A stretch of 64,000 bases of DNA from Lachnoclostridium sp. UBA1308 (GCA_002307215.1 DBTU01000055.1:12358-76357); one strand, 5' to 3'. Counted from the stretch's first letter, positions 9,436-19,770 are shown. Numbers and translations are program-made. The notes: generated from the letters alone by a model not told the origin.

Positions 9436-10677
9436 TTATTGAACAGGCTTATCGGGATCATTATTTATACCGGGATTTGCATTTTCAGTATCTGGATTTC
9501 TAGTGTAATTATTTCCGTTGTTGTTACTGTTTCCATTGTTATTTAACCCATTATTGTTTGGTCCATTGTTGCTGTAACTGTTATTGTTTTGTCCATTATT
9601 GTTTTGTCCATTATTGTTGAATCCATTGTTGTTGAATCCATTATTGTTGAATCCATTGTTGTTGAGTCCATTGTTGTTGAGTCCATTGTTGCTGAGTCCA
9701 TTGTTGTTGTAGCCATTATTGTTATATCCATTGTTGTTATATCCATTGTTGTTGAAGCTATTGTTGTAGCCATTATTGTTTTGTCCATTGTTGTTGTAGC
9801 CATTATTGTTATATCCATTGTTGTTATATCCATTGTTGTTATATCCATTGTTGTTGAATCCATTGTTGTTATATCCATTGTTGTTGAATCCATTGTTGTT
9901 GAATCCATTGTTGTTGAATCCATTATTGTTGAATCCATTACTGTAGTATCCATTATTATTGTATCCGTTGTTATTGTATCCACCGTTGTAATATTCATAT
10001 CTTCTTCTGTTTTTACCGGATACCTCATTAAAAAATGCTGCCCTTGCTGCACTCATATAGGGATAGAGCCAAAGAACACCTATTCCACAGGTAATGAGGC
10101 ATAAAAGTGCCCATCCGATAAAACTTATTTCAAGACAGAATAAGCGTCCTTTGTTGCCACGCATCATAACTTTTGATCGACTGATCGCATCTAATACCGG
10201 CATTTCCGGATTTTCTAACAGTATGTAGGGTGTCATGGCATAACTGTATGCAGCAATAATTCCGGGTATTATCAGTAATAATGCCCAAAGAAAAATAAAA
10301 AGTCCGGTTAAAAACTGCATTATGAATCCGGTCCAAAACATATTAAATTTTGAAAAAAGATTTCCGAATCTTGGATTTGTATTATCAATCACATTGATAT
10401 TAAATTGGGCATACCCCAGCGTAAATGCTCCTCCGATGAAAAACAAGACAATCGCATATACCAAAGCTATACATAGAATTCCAAGTAATATCGTTAAAAA
10501 ATACGGATTATAATAAAGGGATAAAGTATCATTATAACGGTAATTTAAATTCGGTATCCTAACACCCATATCCCTAGCTCCCAGTAGCGACGCAACAAGT
10601 CCAGTTCCAACTGCCACACCCCATCTTCCGGAGAGTGCCTGAAAAGCCTGCTCTCTATAGTCTCTTGCGTACATCAT
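9436..10677 (-). CDS. DUF975 membrane protein with Asn-rich pentapeptide-repeat tail
   Basis: A 413-residue protein of unknown function. Residues 1-225 match the DUF975 pattern: an amphipathic N-terminus (ARDYREQAFQALSGRWG), about five to six membrane segments, and the family ending with ARAAFFNEVSG. Residues about 226-390 are a low-complexity tail of roughly thirty N-N-N-G-[FYLQ] units, then a short Asn/Pro/Asp end. The tail is encoded by near-identical 15-bp units, so unit number probably varies between strains. Membrane topology suggests the tail is cytoplasmic or surface exposed; this cannot be decided here. GAGGGGGAAAGAGG precedes the paired ATG ATG start. Confidence 0.85.
   Translation of the reverse strand: MMYARDYREQAFQALSGRWGVAVGTGLVASLLGARDMGVRIPNLNYRYNDTLSLYYNPYFLTILLGILCIALVYAIVLFFIGGAFTLGYAQFNINVIDNTNPRFGNLFSKFNMFWTGFIMQFLTGLFIFLWALLLIIPGIIAAYSYAMTPYILLENPEMPVLDAISRSKVMMRGNKGRLFCLEISFIGWALLCLITCGIGVLWLYPYMSAARAAFFNEVSGKNRRRYEYYNGGYNNNGYNNNGYYSNGFNNNGFNNNGFNNNGFNNNGYNNNGFNNNGYNNNGYNNNGYNNNGYNNNGQNNNGYNNSFNNNGYNNNGYNNNGYNNNGLSNNGLNNNGLNNNGFNNNGFNNNGFNNNGQNNNGQNNNSYSNNGPNNNGLNNNGNSNNNGNNYTRNPDTENANPGINNDPDKPVQ
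9541..9990 (-). repeat. 15-bp tandem repeat array within the DUF975 gene
   Basis: About thirty units of a 15-bp motif read GTTGTTGAATCCATT on the plus strand, with variants at the GAA and ATT positions. Each encodes NNNGx on the minus strand. Other frames also stay open through it, which creates spurious long reading frames on both strands. Confidence 0.95.
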
Positions 10678-10838
10678 AAACCTCTTTCCCCCTCTTGAGT
10701 CATGTTCTATATAATATTACATAAATCAACAATGCCATTTTACCATAACCCATGCTTTTAACACAACAATATGTTTTACAATTACCTTTTTATTTATGTT
10801 TTATGGGACTTTGAAGAGGCTGTTGCAAAATTGTGGAG

Positions 10839-11009
10839 GGCACCGAAAAAGTCCCTTCATAGACTTGGCATGAATAAAGATGTATGATTCGAGTGTCGAA
10901 AGTCGAAAATTAACTTAAAGCATGGAAATCCTAAAAGCGACTTTTAACATTCGAATCGTGTATACAACTTTATTCATTTGGCTACCTAAAAAGGGACTTT
11001 TTAAGTGCC
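10839..11009. repeat. 171-bp imperfect inverted repeat
   Basis: The arms start with GGCACCGAAAAAGTCCCTT and end with AAGGGACTTTTTAAGTGCC. Complementarity continues inward over about 65 nt per arm, through GAATAAAG-TGTAT-GATTCGA and AAAGTCG. It lies downstream of the GH94 gene and upstream of the DUF975 gene on the minus strand, so it could act as a terminator or be a miniature mobile element. The rest of the 346-bp gap has no gene. Confidence 0.75.
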
Positions 11010-11023
11010 TTACTATACTATTT

Positions 11024-13459
11024 TCATACTATCACAATATGTGTCTTTCCATCATCCGTAAGTTTAATCTTGTTACCTCTGACCTTCTCACCGTCCAGTG
11101 TCATTTTATCAATGCTCATTATTCCTTTGCTTCTGCTCTCCACTCTGATCTCATATATACTTGTTCCATAACGGTAAGTTACTGTATAGTCTCCGAAGGC
11201 TTCCGGTGTTGCGGGGTCTATGATGAGATTGCCTTCTTCTTTTCTTATCCCCAAAAACCAACAGACAAGTCCCTGATACATCCAGCCTCCCGATCCCGTA
11301 TACCAGCTCCAGCCTCCCCTTCCGGTAAACGGAGGACTCAGTGATATATCCGCTATCATTACATACGGCTCTTTCTCATATCGAAGGGCATTTCGCTTAT
11401 TCATTGTAATATGAATAGGATTAAGCATTGTAAACAGAGTATATGCCATTTGATAATCGCCAAGCATCGCAGTTGCGATAGCCAGCCAGGCCGCAGCGTG
11501 AGTGTACTGACCTCCGTTTTCTCTAATACCGGGCAAATAATTCTTAATGTATCCGGGATCATTGATTGTCTTGTCAAACGGCGGTGTTAGGAGCAGGGAA
11601 ATCGAATCCTCTTCTCTGACCAGATACCGCCAGGCCGACTGCATTGCCGTCAAAGCCCGTTCCTTTGAAGCTCCTTTTGAGATTACACTCCAGGACTGGC
11701 TGATGGAATCAATTCTGCATTCATCACATTCCTTTGATCCAAGCTTTGCTCCGTTATCATAAAATGCTCTCAGATACCATTCACCATCCCAGGCATGCTC
11801 TTCAATGCTTCGGTTCAGATTTTCCTTTTTTTGCTCAAGTTCTGTTGCATAGTCCGTATCGCCCCGGTAGCGGCACAGTGGTATGAAGTCTCCTAATACA
11901 GTATATAAAAACCAAGCCAGCCATACGCTTTCCCCTATACCATCCTTACCGACTTCATCCATACCGTCATTCCAATCGCCACCTCCCATCAGAGGCAACC
12001 CATGGTTACCAAAGCGGGTTATTTGTATTGTTTTCTTACAGTGCTCATAAACAGGCTGTATCAAAGATGAGGACTCCGGTGTAAACATAGTATCATGTTG
12101 ATCTTCCCTAAGTACCGGTCCTTTGATATAAGGAACCATTTCATTCAGTATCGAATAATCTCCGATACTCCTAATATAGAAGGCTACGGCAAAGGGAAGC
12201 CAAAGCAAATCATCCGATATTCTGGTTCTTACCCCAACTCCTGTCGGAGGGTGCCACCAATGCTGTACATCCCCTTCCTCAAACTGTCTGCTACAAGCCG
12301 TAATGATCTGATTCCTTAATGCATCCGGATCGGTAAATATTAGAGAAAGAGTATCCTGCAATTGGTCTCTGTAACCGTATGCGCCACCGCATTGATAAAA
12401 AGCGGCTCTCGCATTGATACGACAAGCTATCGTCTGGTATAAAAGCCAACCATTCACCATAATATCAATTGCTCTATCCTTCGTTTTTACCACAACTGTA
12501 CCAAGTACTTTGTTCCAATATGCCTTTATCTTGTCCAGTTCTTCCTCAAGTTTTGTAATATCCTTATACTTATATCGAAGTCCTTGAATCTCTTCCTGAT
12601 TTGTACTCTGCCCCAACGCAAATACGACTGTTCTGCTCTCTTTCGGTTGTATTATGATAGAAACTTGAATCGTACCGCAGGAATCATAGCCTGCACCCGT
12701 ATGGTTGGAGAGTCTTGCATCTAAGCCCTTAGGCTCTTTCACCGAACCCAAAAGGCCCAAAAATTCCTGCCTATCTCCGGTATAGGCCTTGATTGACTCA
12801 TTCGTAAACATGAATGCCTGCATTTCGTTAAAATTCATAGTATAAATATTTTTTGCGCTTAGATATTCATGATTATTATGATAGGTGGTTACGATATACG
12901 GATTGGTTTGCTCTCTGTTCGTGCCAAGAACCCATTCCACATAATAGGTTAAACTCAAATATTTTACCTTGTCTGATTGATTTGTCAGAACCAGCTTCCA
13001 TAGCTTCACCGGTTCATCAAGTGGAGTAAATACAGTTAATTCCTGATCCAGATAATCTTCCTCATGATGAAATTTTGAATACCCGAAACCATGCCTTACT
13101 CTATAACTTCCATGATCTGATCTGCCAAATGATGCAGGAGTCATAACGTCTCCTGTTATTTCATCAAAAATGTAAATTGCTTCACTCGCCGGATCACTCA
13201 CCGGATCATTCGACCAAGGAGTCAATTTATTCTCTCGACTGTTTGAAGCCCAAGTAAAGCCTGCTCCCGACTCCGATATTTGAAAGCCAAAGCTTTTATT
13301 GGCAATTACGTTAATCCACGGAACCGGAGGTCTGTTGTTTCCTTCCAGCACAATCTCATACTCCTTACCGTCTTCCATAAAGCCTCCGAATCCGTTAAAG
13401 AATTCATATTCATGCTTCTCTATCTCCGCTGTTGACTGCGGTATACTTACAGTATCCAA
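11024..13459 (-). CDS. GH94-type glycoside phosphorylase part of a cyclic beta-1,2-glucan synthase
   Basis: An 811-residue protein. The start is TTG at 13459 with AGGAGG 7 nt upstream; that site overlaps the TAG stop of the upstream gene, so translation is probably coupled. It opens with FFNGFGGFMEDGKEYEI, then PWINVIANKSFGF and NSRENKLTPWSNDPVSDP. These are the beta-sandwich motifs seen just before the phosphorylase domain in NdvB/Cgs proteins. The (alpha/alpha)6 catalytic domain shows YGYRDQLQDT, DVQHWWHPPTGVGVRTR near residue 400, and GGGDWNDGMDEVG near 496, whose first Asp is the expected general acid. The C-terminus is a jelly-roll with GRGGWSWYTGSGGW. The GH94 domain of Cgs is known to control glucan chain length. 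Here it is a separate polypeptide. Confidence 0.88.
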   Translation of the reverse strand: MDTVSIPQSTAEIEKHEYEFFNGFGGFMEDGKEYEIVLEGNNRPPVPWINVIANKSFGFQISESGAGFTWASNSRENKLTPWSNDPVSDPASEAIYIFDEITGDVMTPASFGRSDHGSYRVRHGFGYSKFHHEEDYLDQELTVFTPLDEPVKLWKLVLTNQSDKVKYLSLTYYVEWVLGTNREQTNPYIVTTYHNNHEYLSAKNIYTMNFNEMQAFMFTNESIKAYTGDRQEFLGLLGSVKEPKGLDARLSNHTGAGYDSCGTIQVSIIIQPKESRTVVFALGQSTNQEEIQGLRYKYKDITKLEEELDKIKAYWNKVLGTVVVKTKDRAIDIMVNGWLLYQTIACRINARAAFYQCGGAYGYRDQLQDTLSLIFTDPDALRNQIITACSRQFEEGDVQHWWHPPTGVGVRTRISDDLLWLPFAVAFYIRSIGDYSILNEMVPYIKGPVLREDQHDTMFTPESSSLIQPVYEHCKKTIQITRFGNHGLPLMGGGDWNDGMDEVGKDGIGESVWLAWFLYTVLGDFIPLCRYRGDTDYATELEQKKENLNRSIEEHAWDGEWYLRAFYDNGAKLGSKECDECRIDSISQSWSVISKGASKERALTAMQSAWRYLVREEDSISLLLTPPFDKTINDPGYIKNYLPGIRENGGQYTHAAAWLAIATAMLGDYQMAYTLFTMLNPIHITMNKRNALRYEKEPYVMIADISLSPPFTGRGGWSWYTGSGGWMYQGLVCWFLGIRKEEGNLIIDPATPEAFGDYTVTYRYGTSIYEIRVESRSKGIMSIDKMTLDGEKVRGNKIKLTDDGKTHIVIV

Positions 13460-13470
13460 ACAAACTCCTC

Positions 13471-16400
13471 CTAATCTTCCACTAGATCACTCAGCTTTTC
13501 TTTCATGTTTTCCAAGTATATGCCTGATTTTCCGTTAAATACAACGCTGGCGGCCGTATACAACAAATCGGTCTCGGCAGGTATCAATTCATATGCATGA
13601 AGCATGAAAACACCTGGCTTTTCATCACTGGTATCATAGATTCTTAGTGAACTTGTTAAGTCATTGACCAGTTCATCAAGCTCTTGGATATACCCATGCT
13701 TTGCTTCACTTAATATTATCAGGTCAACCCTGAGGCGGTTTATGCGAAGGTATTCATATGCTTTAATTACATCCCTAATTGAAGCTGCATCTTCAATGGA
13801 GCTCACTTTAAGCAAAAGTATCGGATTATCACCTGACACTCCAAATTTCCATAAAAAACTTTGATTTTTGCTGTTCCTCCGGATATATTCCCTTGGTCCG
13901 CGATAGGCTCTGTTCGGATAAAATATCGGACTGATTAATTCCTGAAAAACATTAAGTTGATAACCTGAGATTTCAAGGTATTTTAGTTCTATATCCGTCT
14001 GCATCCTAAACTTCTCAAAAATATCACCAATTCGATAGGCCGTACTTAACTCTTCACTGATATGAGCGGCTTCCTCTTTATTCTGACAAATCCCTGCCAC
14101 AAAGGAAATCGTTGTGCTCTCTCCGGCATTCAGTAAGATACTGATGCGCAGACTCATGATAGGATCATTACAAAAGCCCGATCGGTTAGAGAAGGGTATG
14201 CTATTGATCACAGACTCAGGATCCTCAAGGGTGCGATTTCTTCCGATGAATTTGAGCCGTTCATTTTCATACTCTGTTTTTTTTGTTAAATTAGCATTTG
14301 ATTTTACTAAATGCATTATAAATGGATTCTTTCCCCCTTTGCTCCCTCGCCTTCTTGATAGAAATACTTCCTGTTCTTCTAAATACTCACTTTCAATAAA
14401 CAACTTATTAAATGCCGGATGGCTAACCTCAGCCAGATGTTTGTCTCCTACCACCTCCAGGTAGCTTGTGATTTCAAGTGACTTGGCCTCCTTACCATGA
14501 TTTGTCAATGTTACCTTTCGTATTTCCAGATCATGATCAGGCGACAGGCTAACGTTAGTATGGGTAATAATATCGCCATCTTTTCTCTTGAACTCGGCCT
14601 GATATGGTGAGAAAATCACCTGATAATCATCCGGTTCAGCCTTCACCGGATGATATGCCATACTCCATATTCTGCTCTGATTAACATCCTTGATATAGAT
14701 ATAAAACCCTGTATTCGCATAACGATCAGCTCTCCACTTATAAAGCATTATATTGTTATATACACTGAAGCCGTCACCCTCCGAGGTTATCATCATGGAA
14801 TATTTGTTATTTGAAAGATAGTTTACAATCGGAAGCTTAGGCGCAACACAGCTTATATAACGACTGTTGTATGAATCTTCTCGGAAATGTATTTTCCCAA
14901 TCCTGATTGTATAGCCTCTTTTTGCCAGTGAAATCAGATGTGACTGCCGTTTTTCCTCCAGCAATATTTCGGTTGCCCTAACAATTGCTTCTGAATGAAA
15001 TCTTCGGCGTAAAATTCCGTGATTGAGATAGTTGTTGATTGCCGCCAGATTCATTCCCTGATGATGCGCCATAAAGGATTTCACGATACAATAGGGTGTC
15101 ATCTCCACCGCACTTGGATTATTATAATCAATTGCTTCGTAAAAGCCGTAGTCCCCATACATCCCAAGATCTATCATCCTTCTTAAGTTAGCCATACTCT
15201 CATCTTCCGCATATTCCAGTGCAAGCATAGTAGCGTATGGTGTCGCCACAAGAGAATTTCTGCGAACAGGCTGCAGTCGCAACTTGGGAACTCCAAAGGC
15301 CTTATACTGATAATTTGTATTTAGATCAAATCGGTAATACTGTGATTCAGAGATACCCCAGGGTATTTTCGCCTCCTTAGCATATGAAATCTGCTGTAAT
15401 ACCGCTGCTCTTGAGCTCTCTGTATATACCGAATCCTCATACTGCTTCATCACCAGATTAGGCATCAGATATTCAAACATCGTTCCACTCCAGGAAACAA
15501 AACAAGGAATTCCGTTTACCATCGTTAAAGGTCTTCCAAGTTTCTGCCAATGCCTTTGTGGCACATCTCCCCTAGCAATTGCAAGAAAACTCGTTAAGGC
15601 TGATTCGGAGGCCATCAGATCATAGCATCCGGCGTCCAAAGTCTGTGAAGCTACATGATATCCAATATGGAATAGCATCCGCTTTTCATTGAATAAAAAT
15701 CTAAAATCAACATTTGCATGAATATCATCAATTCTATCTACGAGTTTATTAATTCTGTTAATCATATTCTTTGCATACTTATTGTCCTTTTCCTCCAGCT
15801 GTGACAGAGAAGGACAATTATGAAGATTAACATCCTTTAATCTCAAATCCGCCACTTCTTTTACAATATCCTCTATCACATGGAGCATTTCTCTGCACCA
15901 ACGTGGCTCCTCATGGGGCTTGGATTCACGGCAACCAAGTTCCTCCCATATATCAGTTAATTCCTCCGTTAATTCTCCTAATACCGAATAATCACCATTT
16001 AACTTTTTATCATACTTACTTTGTTTTATTGTTTTCTGTAGCTCATAAAGCATCGCTTCGGAGAAGACTGGATTGCTTTTTTGTTCAATCAAGCCTTGTT
16101 TCAGAGCAATTAAGTGACCCAGAAAATTACCGCTATCCACGGTTGAAATATAGGCTGGATTTAACACCTCCAGTGTCTGCACATGATACCAGTTATACAA
16201 ATGCCCCTTCCAAGTCAATAACTTTTGGATCGTATTCATAAGATTTTCCACATAGTCCAGAGATGTACTTAAGGTCTCAAATCCGAAATCTCTCGCTGAC
16301 AAGATAGCCAATAAGTGAAGCCCTATATTGGTAGGTGAGGTCTTATCACTTGTTTTATCCTTACGGAATAGCTGATAATTATCCGGGCACAACCAGTTAT

Positions 16401-19400
16401 TATCTTTTGTTGAAAGTTCCTTAAAAAACATCCAAGTCCTGTGTGCCGCATCTAATAAAAGCTCTTTATCTTCCTCCTTAATCATTTTATCTGCATTTTC
16501 CTTTGGTTGACTAATCCTATATGCAAAATAAAAAGCAAGACTCCAGATAATAATCAACACAGAGTAAATGATAGTTCCGACCGCAGAGATATCTCTAAGA
16601 AGTAAAAATCCGAATAATATGGCAACAGGTAGGAAGGAACTCCACATCATAAGGAAATAGCCCCTTCGTGTATTAATAATCGAGGAATCCACACTTTCTG
16701 CAGTGTTCCATTGAAGCAGGCTTTTCTTACTGATATAGATACGGTAAATTGTCCGAAGCATCGCATCAGTACCCATGTATGCTCTGTATGGAGTGAGTAC
16801 AAGCTCCATAAATGCTCTCTGTACTATAATTTTCAATTCTCTGAAAAAGCTTTTATACACCAGTGCCAACTTGGGTCTAAACAGCTTTTGACTGATAACA
16901 GCAATTAATAATATCATAAAATTAAAAAAATCAATAAACAGCACTAAGGGTATCCAGAGCCAGCAAACATTTGGCACCAGGATCAGACTTAGTATAATCG
17001 TCAGTGTTTTGCTTAAGGGAACCATGCTACGTCGTAAATTATCCGCAATCTTCCAACGTGACAAGGCACAAAGAGGTCTCTTTTCATTGACCTTTCTGCC
17101 AAGCAACCAAGGAAGCAACTGCCAGTCGCCACGAATCCAACGATGCTCTCTTTTTACATAGGAAATAACACTGGTGGGAAAACTGTCCATAATTCTGGCA
17201 TTACTGGAAAATGCAGTTTTGGCATAACAGCTTTCCAATAAATCATGGCTTAAGACCTGATTCTCCGGTATCTTGTTATGAAGCAGTGCATGAAAGGACT
17301 TAACATCATAGATTCCTTTACCGGTATAGATTCCCTCACCAAAAATATCCTGATAAATATCTGATATGATAGCTGAATAATGTGCCAATCCGGATTGTCC
17401 TCCGAAAATATCAGCAAAACGACTACCATTTCTATCAACAATATGATTTCTTACAGAAGGCTGTATGATAACATAGCCTTCTTTAACCTTCTTATTATCC
17501 TTATCTAACAATGGTCTGTTCATCGGGTGATCAATCAGCCCAACAAGTTTCGCTGCATTATCTCTGATTAAATTGGTATCTGCATCAAGGGTTATCACGT
17601 AACGAAAACTACTAAGAATTTCTTTATCACACAATATCTGCGAGAAGGAAGTTGCCTCCTGCTCGGCTCCGCTTAGTAGATAATTGAATTCCTCCAGCTT
17701 ACCTCTTTTTCGTTCCCAGCACATATAACAGCTTTCTGCATTATTCCATTTACGGTATCTGATAAACAAAGAAAAGCGCTGATGTTCCGAATAATATTTC
17801 TCATTCAATTCGATCATACGTCCAATCAATGCATTCTCAATACCCTCATCTTCGCTAGTAAACTGTTCCGGAGAATCCTTAAAATCCATCAAGAGAGCAA
17901 AATAAAGGTTTTCCTGTCGGTTAGCCAGATAATGTTTCTGCAAGCGATCTAAATATGACAGACCCTGCTCCTTTGTGGACACAATTACGGGCATTACTAC
18001 AAATGTTCTTGCATTATCCGGTATTTCAACGAGATAATCCAAGGAAGGAATTTTCTTGACCTTAATTCTTCTGGTAAATGTATAATTGGTTATCTCAAGT
18101 ACTATTCCTACCAAAACCGGTGATGCTGCGAGTAGCATTATAATCTCCTGCCAGCCCCGCCTAAGGTTTCCCAGTCCCTCCAAACAAAGTGTAAGAAAGA
18201 TAAACGAAATTAATAAAAGAACTGCGAAGCTTAGGAAATATGCAATTCCAATGCTGTTTATACTCCACTTTCTGCTAGCCAGCTTCGGTTTATCCAGCAC
18301 CTTTGCTAACAATAACGAGTATCCTTTACCTAAAAGGTAAGCGCCCACATGATGAGAACAATGAAGTTCACTGCTTCCCTGCGTTGCGAGGTCAAGACAA
18401 TCATTTGCGATCTTCTGCTCACTAAGTTTAAAATCCAGTGCCAGCTTGACAACAACCGCACGGTACATTCCCTTGCTCTCCACATCCATTAAGGAATAGA
18501 TTCCTTCCGGATCTTTTGATAAAATCTGTTCCAAGCAGGAAAACTCCTCATAAAATCTCTCCACATCAATTTCATTCATTTCACGGAGGCTGATAATTAG
18601 AGCTCGGATCTTAGTCTCTAAATAGGACTCTGCCTTGCCCTCTTCTGAATACACATTGGAGGGGTTCAGCTGTGTACTATTTGATCGGTAATGAAATTCC
18701 AGATACTTCTGAATCGTGTTATCATCAAAGGACATATTCTTCAGGAGATAAATGACATGAGAATGAAACGAATAGTTACGTCTGCAATCCGGATCGGGAT
18801 CTTTCAACAATGCAGAAATCCCGGTCCCCTGCTCCTTTCCCCCCAGCCTCTCCCTTACGAATTGATCAGCCTTTGATTTGATATGAATAATATAAAGTAT
18901 ATTTTCTGCCACTTCAATAATGCATTCCAACAGGCAGAAGCCCAACATCTCGGGAAGCACCCATAATTCCTTATCATTAAGCGGAGTTATCTCCTGGTAT
19001 GCCTTCAACATGACCTTGATATTCTCCTCATCAAGATGACCACCTGACATTGAGACCATCTTCTTGGCAACAATATAGACTCTCGGATATCCCCTGTATT
19101 CCTTCGTCTTTAATATTGGAAGTATTTCATAACTCGTACCTGAGGTCCTAACCTTCTTAATCTCGCGATACATCATCTGAAAATTATCAAAAAGCCAGCG
19201 CGCAGCCGGAATCAGTGTAATGATATCGTTGGATATTGCCGAAATATTGTTCCGCAGCCTATTGAGCTTCCTATAAGCAATCTGGTTATAATCATCGAGG
19301 ACAAAATTATACTTCATCGACTTAACCTGACTATGGCTGGCTGCCAATTCGCGCATCTGCCGTTCCCAGTCCTTTGGCCCAAGCGCACCCAGACTTTCCA

Positions 19401-19557
19401 CTGTATTAATGTTAAAATACACTTTCTTTCGAAAATGGCTGAAACGATAATATAGGAACAACAGCATACACCAAATCAGGATGACAACAATCAAAAGCAC
19501 TTTCAGTCCCACTGGTATATTTATTATAAAATGGCCAATGTCCAATATAATCTGCAA
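13471..19557 (-). CDS. Cyclic beta-1,2-glucan synthase, GT84 plus cyclisation domain
   Basis: A 2028-residue membrane protein. It starts at TTG 19557 with AAGGAGGAG 6 nt upstream. There is a membrane segment at about residues 18-38 and a membrane cluster at about 430-490. The glycosyltransferase domain has LDADTNL near 656 and HRWIRGDWQLLPWL near 806, followed by more membrane segments to about 1010. A glycoamylase-like domain follows, with NIGLHLLAI near 1060, DSGNFLGHL near 1142, PWGISESQYYRF near 1399 and HHQGMNLAAI near 1499. In Cgs enzymes this kind of domain carries the cyclising transglycosylase activity. Residues about 1540-1900 are GH94-type beta-sandwich. The protein stops at LVED exactly where NdvB/Cgs continues into the phosphorylase domain encoded by the next gene. 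The two sum to 2839 residues, close to one-chain Cgs. UDP-glucose is the expected donor. Confidence 0.88.
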   Translation of the reverse strand: MQIILDIGHFIINIPVGLKVLLIVVILIWCMLLFLYYRFSHFRKKVYFNINTVESLGALGPKDWERQMRELAASHSQVKSMKYNFVLDDYNQIAYRKLNRLRNNISAISNDIITLIPAARWLFDNFQMMYREIKKVRTSGTSYEILPILKTKEYRGYPRVYIVAKKMVSMSGGHLDEENIKVMLKAYQEITPLNDKELWVLPEMLGFCLLECIIEVAENILYIIHIKSKADQFVRERLGGKEQGTGISALLKDPDPDCRRNYSFHSHVIYLLKNMSFDDNTIQKYLEFHYRSNSTQLNPSNVYSEEGKAESYLETKIRALIISLREMNEIDVERFYEEFSCLEQILSKDPEGIYSLMDVESKGMYRAVVVKLALDFKLSEQKIANDCLDLATQGSSELHCSHHVGAYLLGKGYSLLLAKVLDKPKLASRKWSINSIGIAYFLSFAVLLLISFIFLTLCLEGLGNLRRGWQEIIMLLAASPVLVGIVLEITNYTFTRRIKVKKIPSLDYLVEIPDNARTFVVMPVIVSTKEQGLSYLDRLQKHYLANRQENLYFALLMDFKDSPEQFTSEDEGIENALIGRMIELNEKYYSEHQRFSLFIRYRKWNNAESCYMCWERKRGKLEEFNYLLSGAEQEATSFSQILCDKEILSSFRYVITLDADTNLIRDNAAKLVGLIDHPMNRPLLDKDNKKVKEGYVIIQPSVRNHIVDRNGSRFADIFGGQSGLAHYSAIISDIYQDIFGEGIYTGKGIYDVKSFHALLHNKIPENQVLSHDLLESCYAKTAFSSNARIMDSFPTSVISYVKREHRWIRGDWQLLPWLLGRKVNEKRPLCALSRWKIADNLRRSMVPLSKTLTIILSLILVPNVCWLWIPLVLFIDFFNFMILLIAVISQKLFRPKLALVYKSFFRELKIIVQRAFMELVLTPYRAYMGTDAMLRTIYRIYISKKSLLQWNTAESVDSSIINTRRGYFLMMWSSFLPVAILFGFLLLRDISAVGTIIYSVLIIIWSLAFYFAYRISQPKENADKMIKEEDKELLLDAAHRTWMFFKELSTKDNNWLCPDNYQLFRKDKTSDKTSPTNIGLHLLAILSARDFGFETLSTSLDYVENLMNTIQKLLTWKGHLYNWYHVQTLEVLNPAYISTVDSGNFLGHLIALKQGLIEQKSNPVFSEAMLYELQKTIKQSKYDKKLNGDYSVLGELTEELTDIWEELGCRESKPHEEPRWCREMLHVIEDIVKEVADLRLKDVNLHNCPSLSQLEEKDNKYAKNMINRINKLVDRIDDIHANVDFRFLFNEKRMLFHIGYHVASQTLDAGCYDLMASESALTSFLAIARGDVPQRHWQKLGRPLTMVNGIPCFVSWSGTMFEYLMPNLVMKQYEDSVYTESSRAAVLQQISYAKEAKIPWGISESQYYRFDLNTNYQYKAFGVPKLRLQPVRRNSLVATPYATMLALEYAEDESMANLRRMIDLGMYGDYGFYEAIDYNNPSAVEMTPYCIVKSFMAHHQGMNLAAINNYLNHGILRRRFHSEAIVRATEILLEEKRQSHLISLAKRGYTIRIGKIHFREDSYNSRYISCVAPKLPIVNYLSNNKYSMMITSEGDGFSVYNNIMLYKWRADRYANTGFYIYIKDVNQSRIWSMAYHPVKAEPDDYQVIFSPYQAEFKRKDGDIITHTNVSLSPDHDLEIRKVTLTNHGKEAKSLEITSYLEVVGDKHLAEVSHPAFNKLFIESEYLEEQEVFLSRRRGSKGGKNPFIMHLVKSNANLTKKTEYENERLKFIGRNRTLEDPESVINSIPFSNRSGFCNDPIMSLRISILLNAGESTTISFVAGICQNKEEAAHISEELSTAYRIGDIFEKFRMQTDIELKYLEISGYQLNVFQELISPIFYPNRAYRGPREYIRRNSKNQSFLWKFGVSGDNPILLLKVSSIEDAASIRDVIKAYEYLRINRLRVDLIILSEAKHGYIQELDELVNDLTSSLRIYDTSDEKPGVFMLHAYELIPAETDLLYTAASVVFNGKSGIYLENMKEKLSDLVED

Positions 19558-19738
19558 TTTAATCTCCTCCTTAAGTGAATTTCAACGAATAATGCATAGC
19601 CAGAATGAAAATATCTTAACCAATGGTTTATTAATTATTCGATAAAGGCAGATATGATTAAGTAAATCTCGTGATTTTCAGAGATGATACTGTTATTTCA
19701 TTAAAATGTAATCCTCTTATATAGTTTGGCTATTTTTC

Positions 19739-19770
19739 AAAAAAAAAAACAGCACAGTATTATATTGTGC
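19739..19770 (-). terminator. Terminator of the cheW-chemoreceptor operon
   Basis: A hairpin GCACAATA...TATTGTGC-like at 19752-19770 is followed on the minus strand by eleven T. It is the strongest terminator in the 423-bp gap between the chemoreceptor stop and the glucan synthase start. Confidence 0.85.

Noticed and set aside
9541..9990. CRISPR array
   Set aside because: The repeats are 15 bp, contiguous without spacers and in frame with a protein gene.
9543..10104. Long frames of about 170 codons on both strands inside the DUF975 gene
   Set aside because: They arise because the 15-bp repeat has no stop codons in several frames; the products are monotonous repeats (for example TTMDSTTMD or VVESIVVES).
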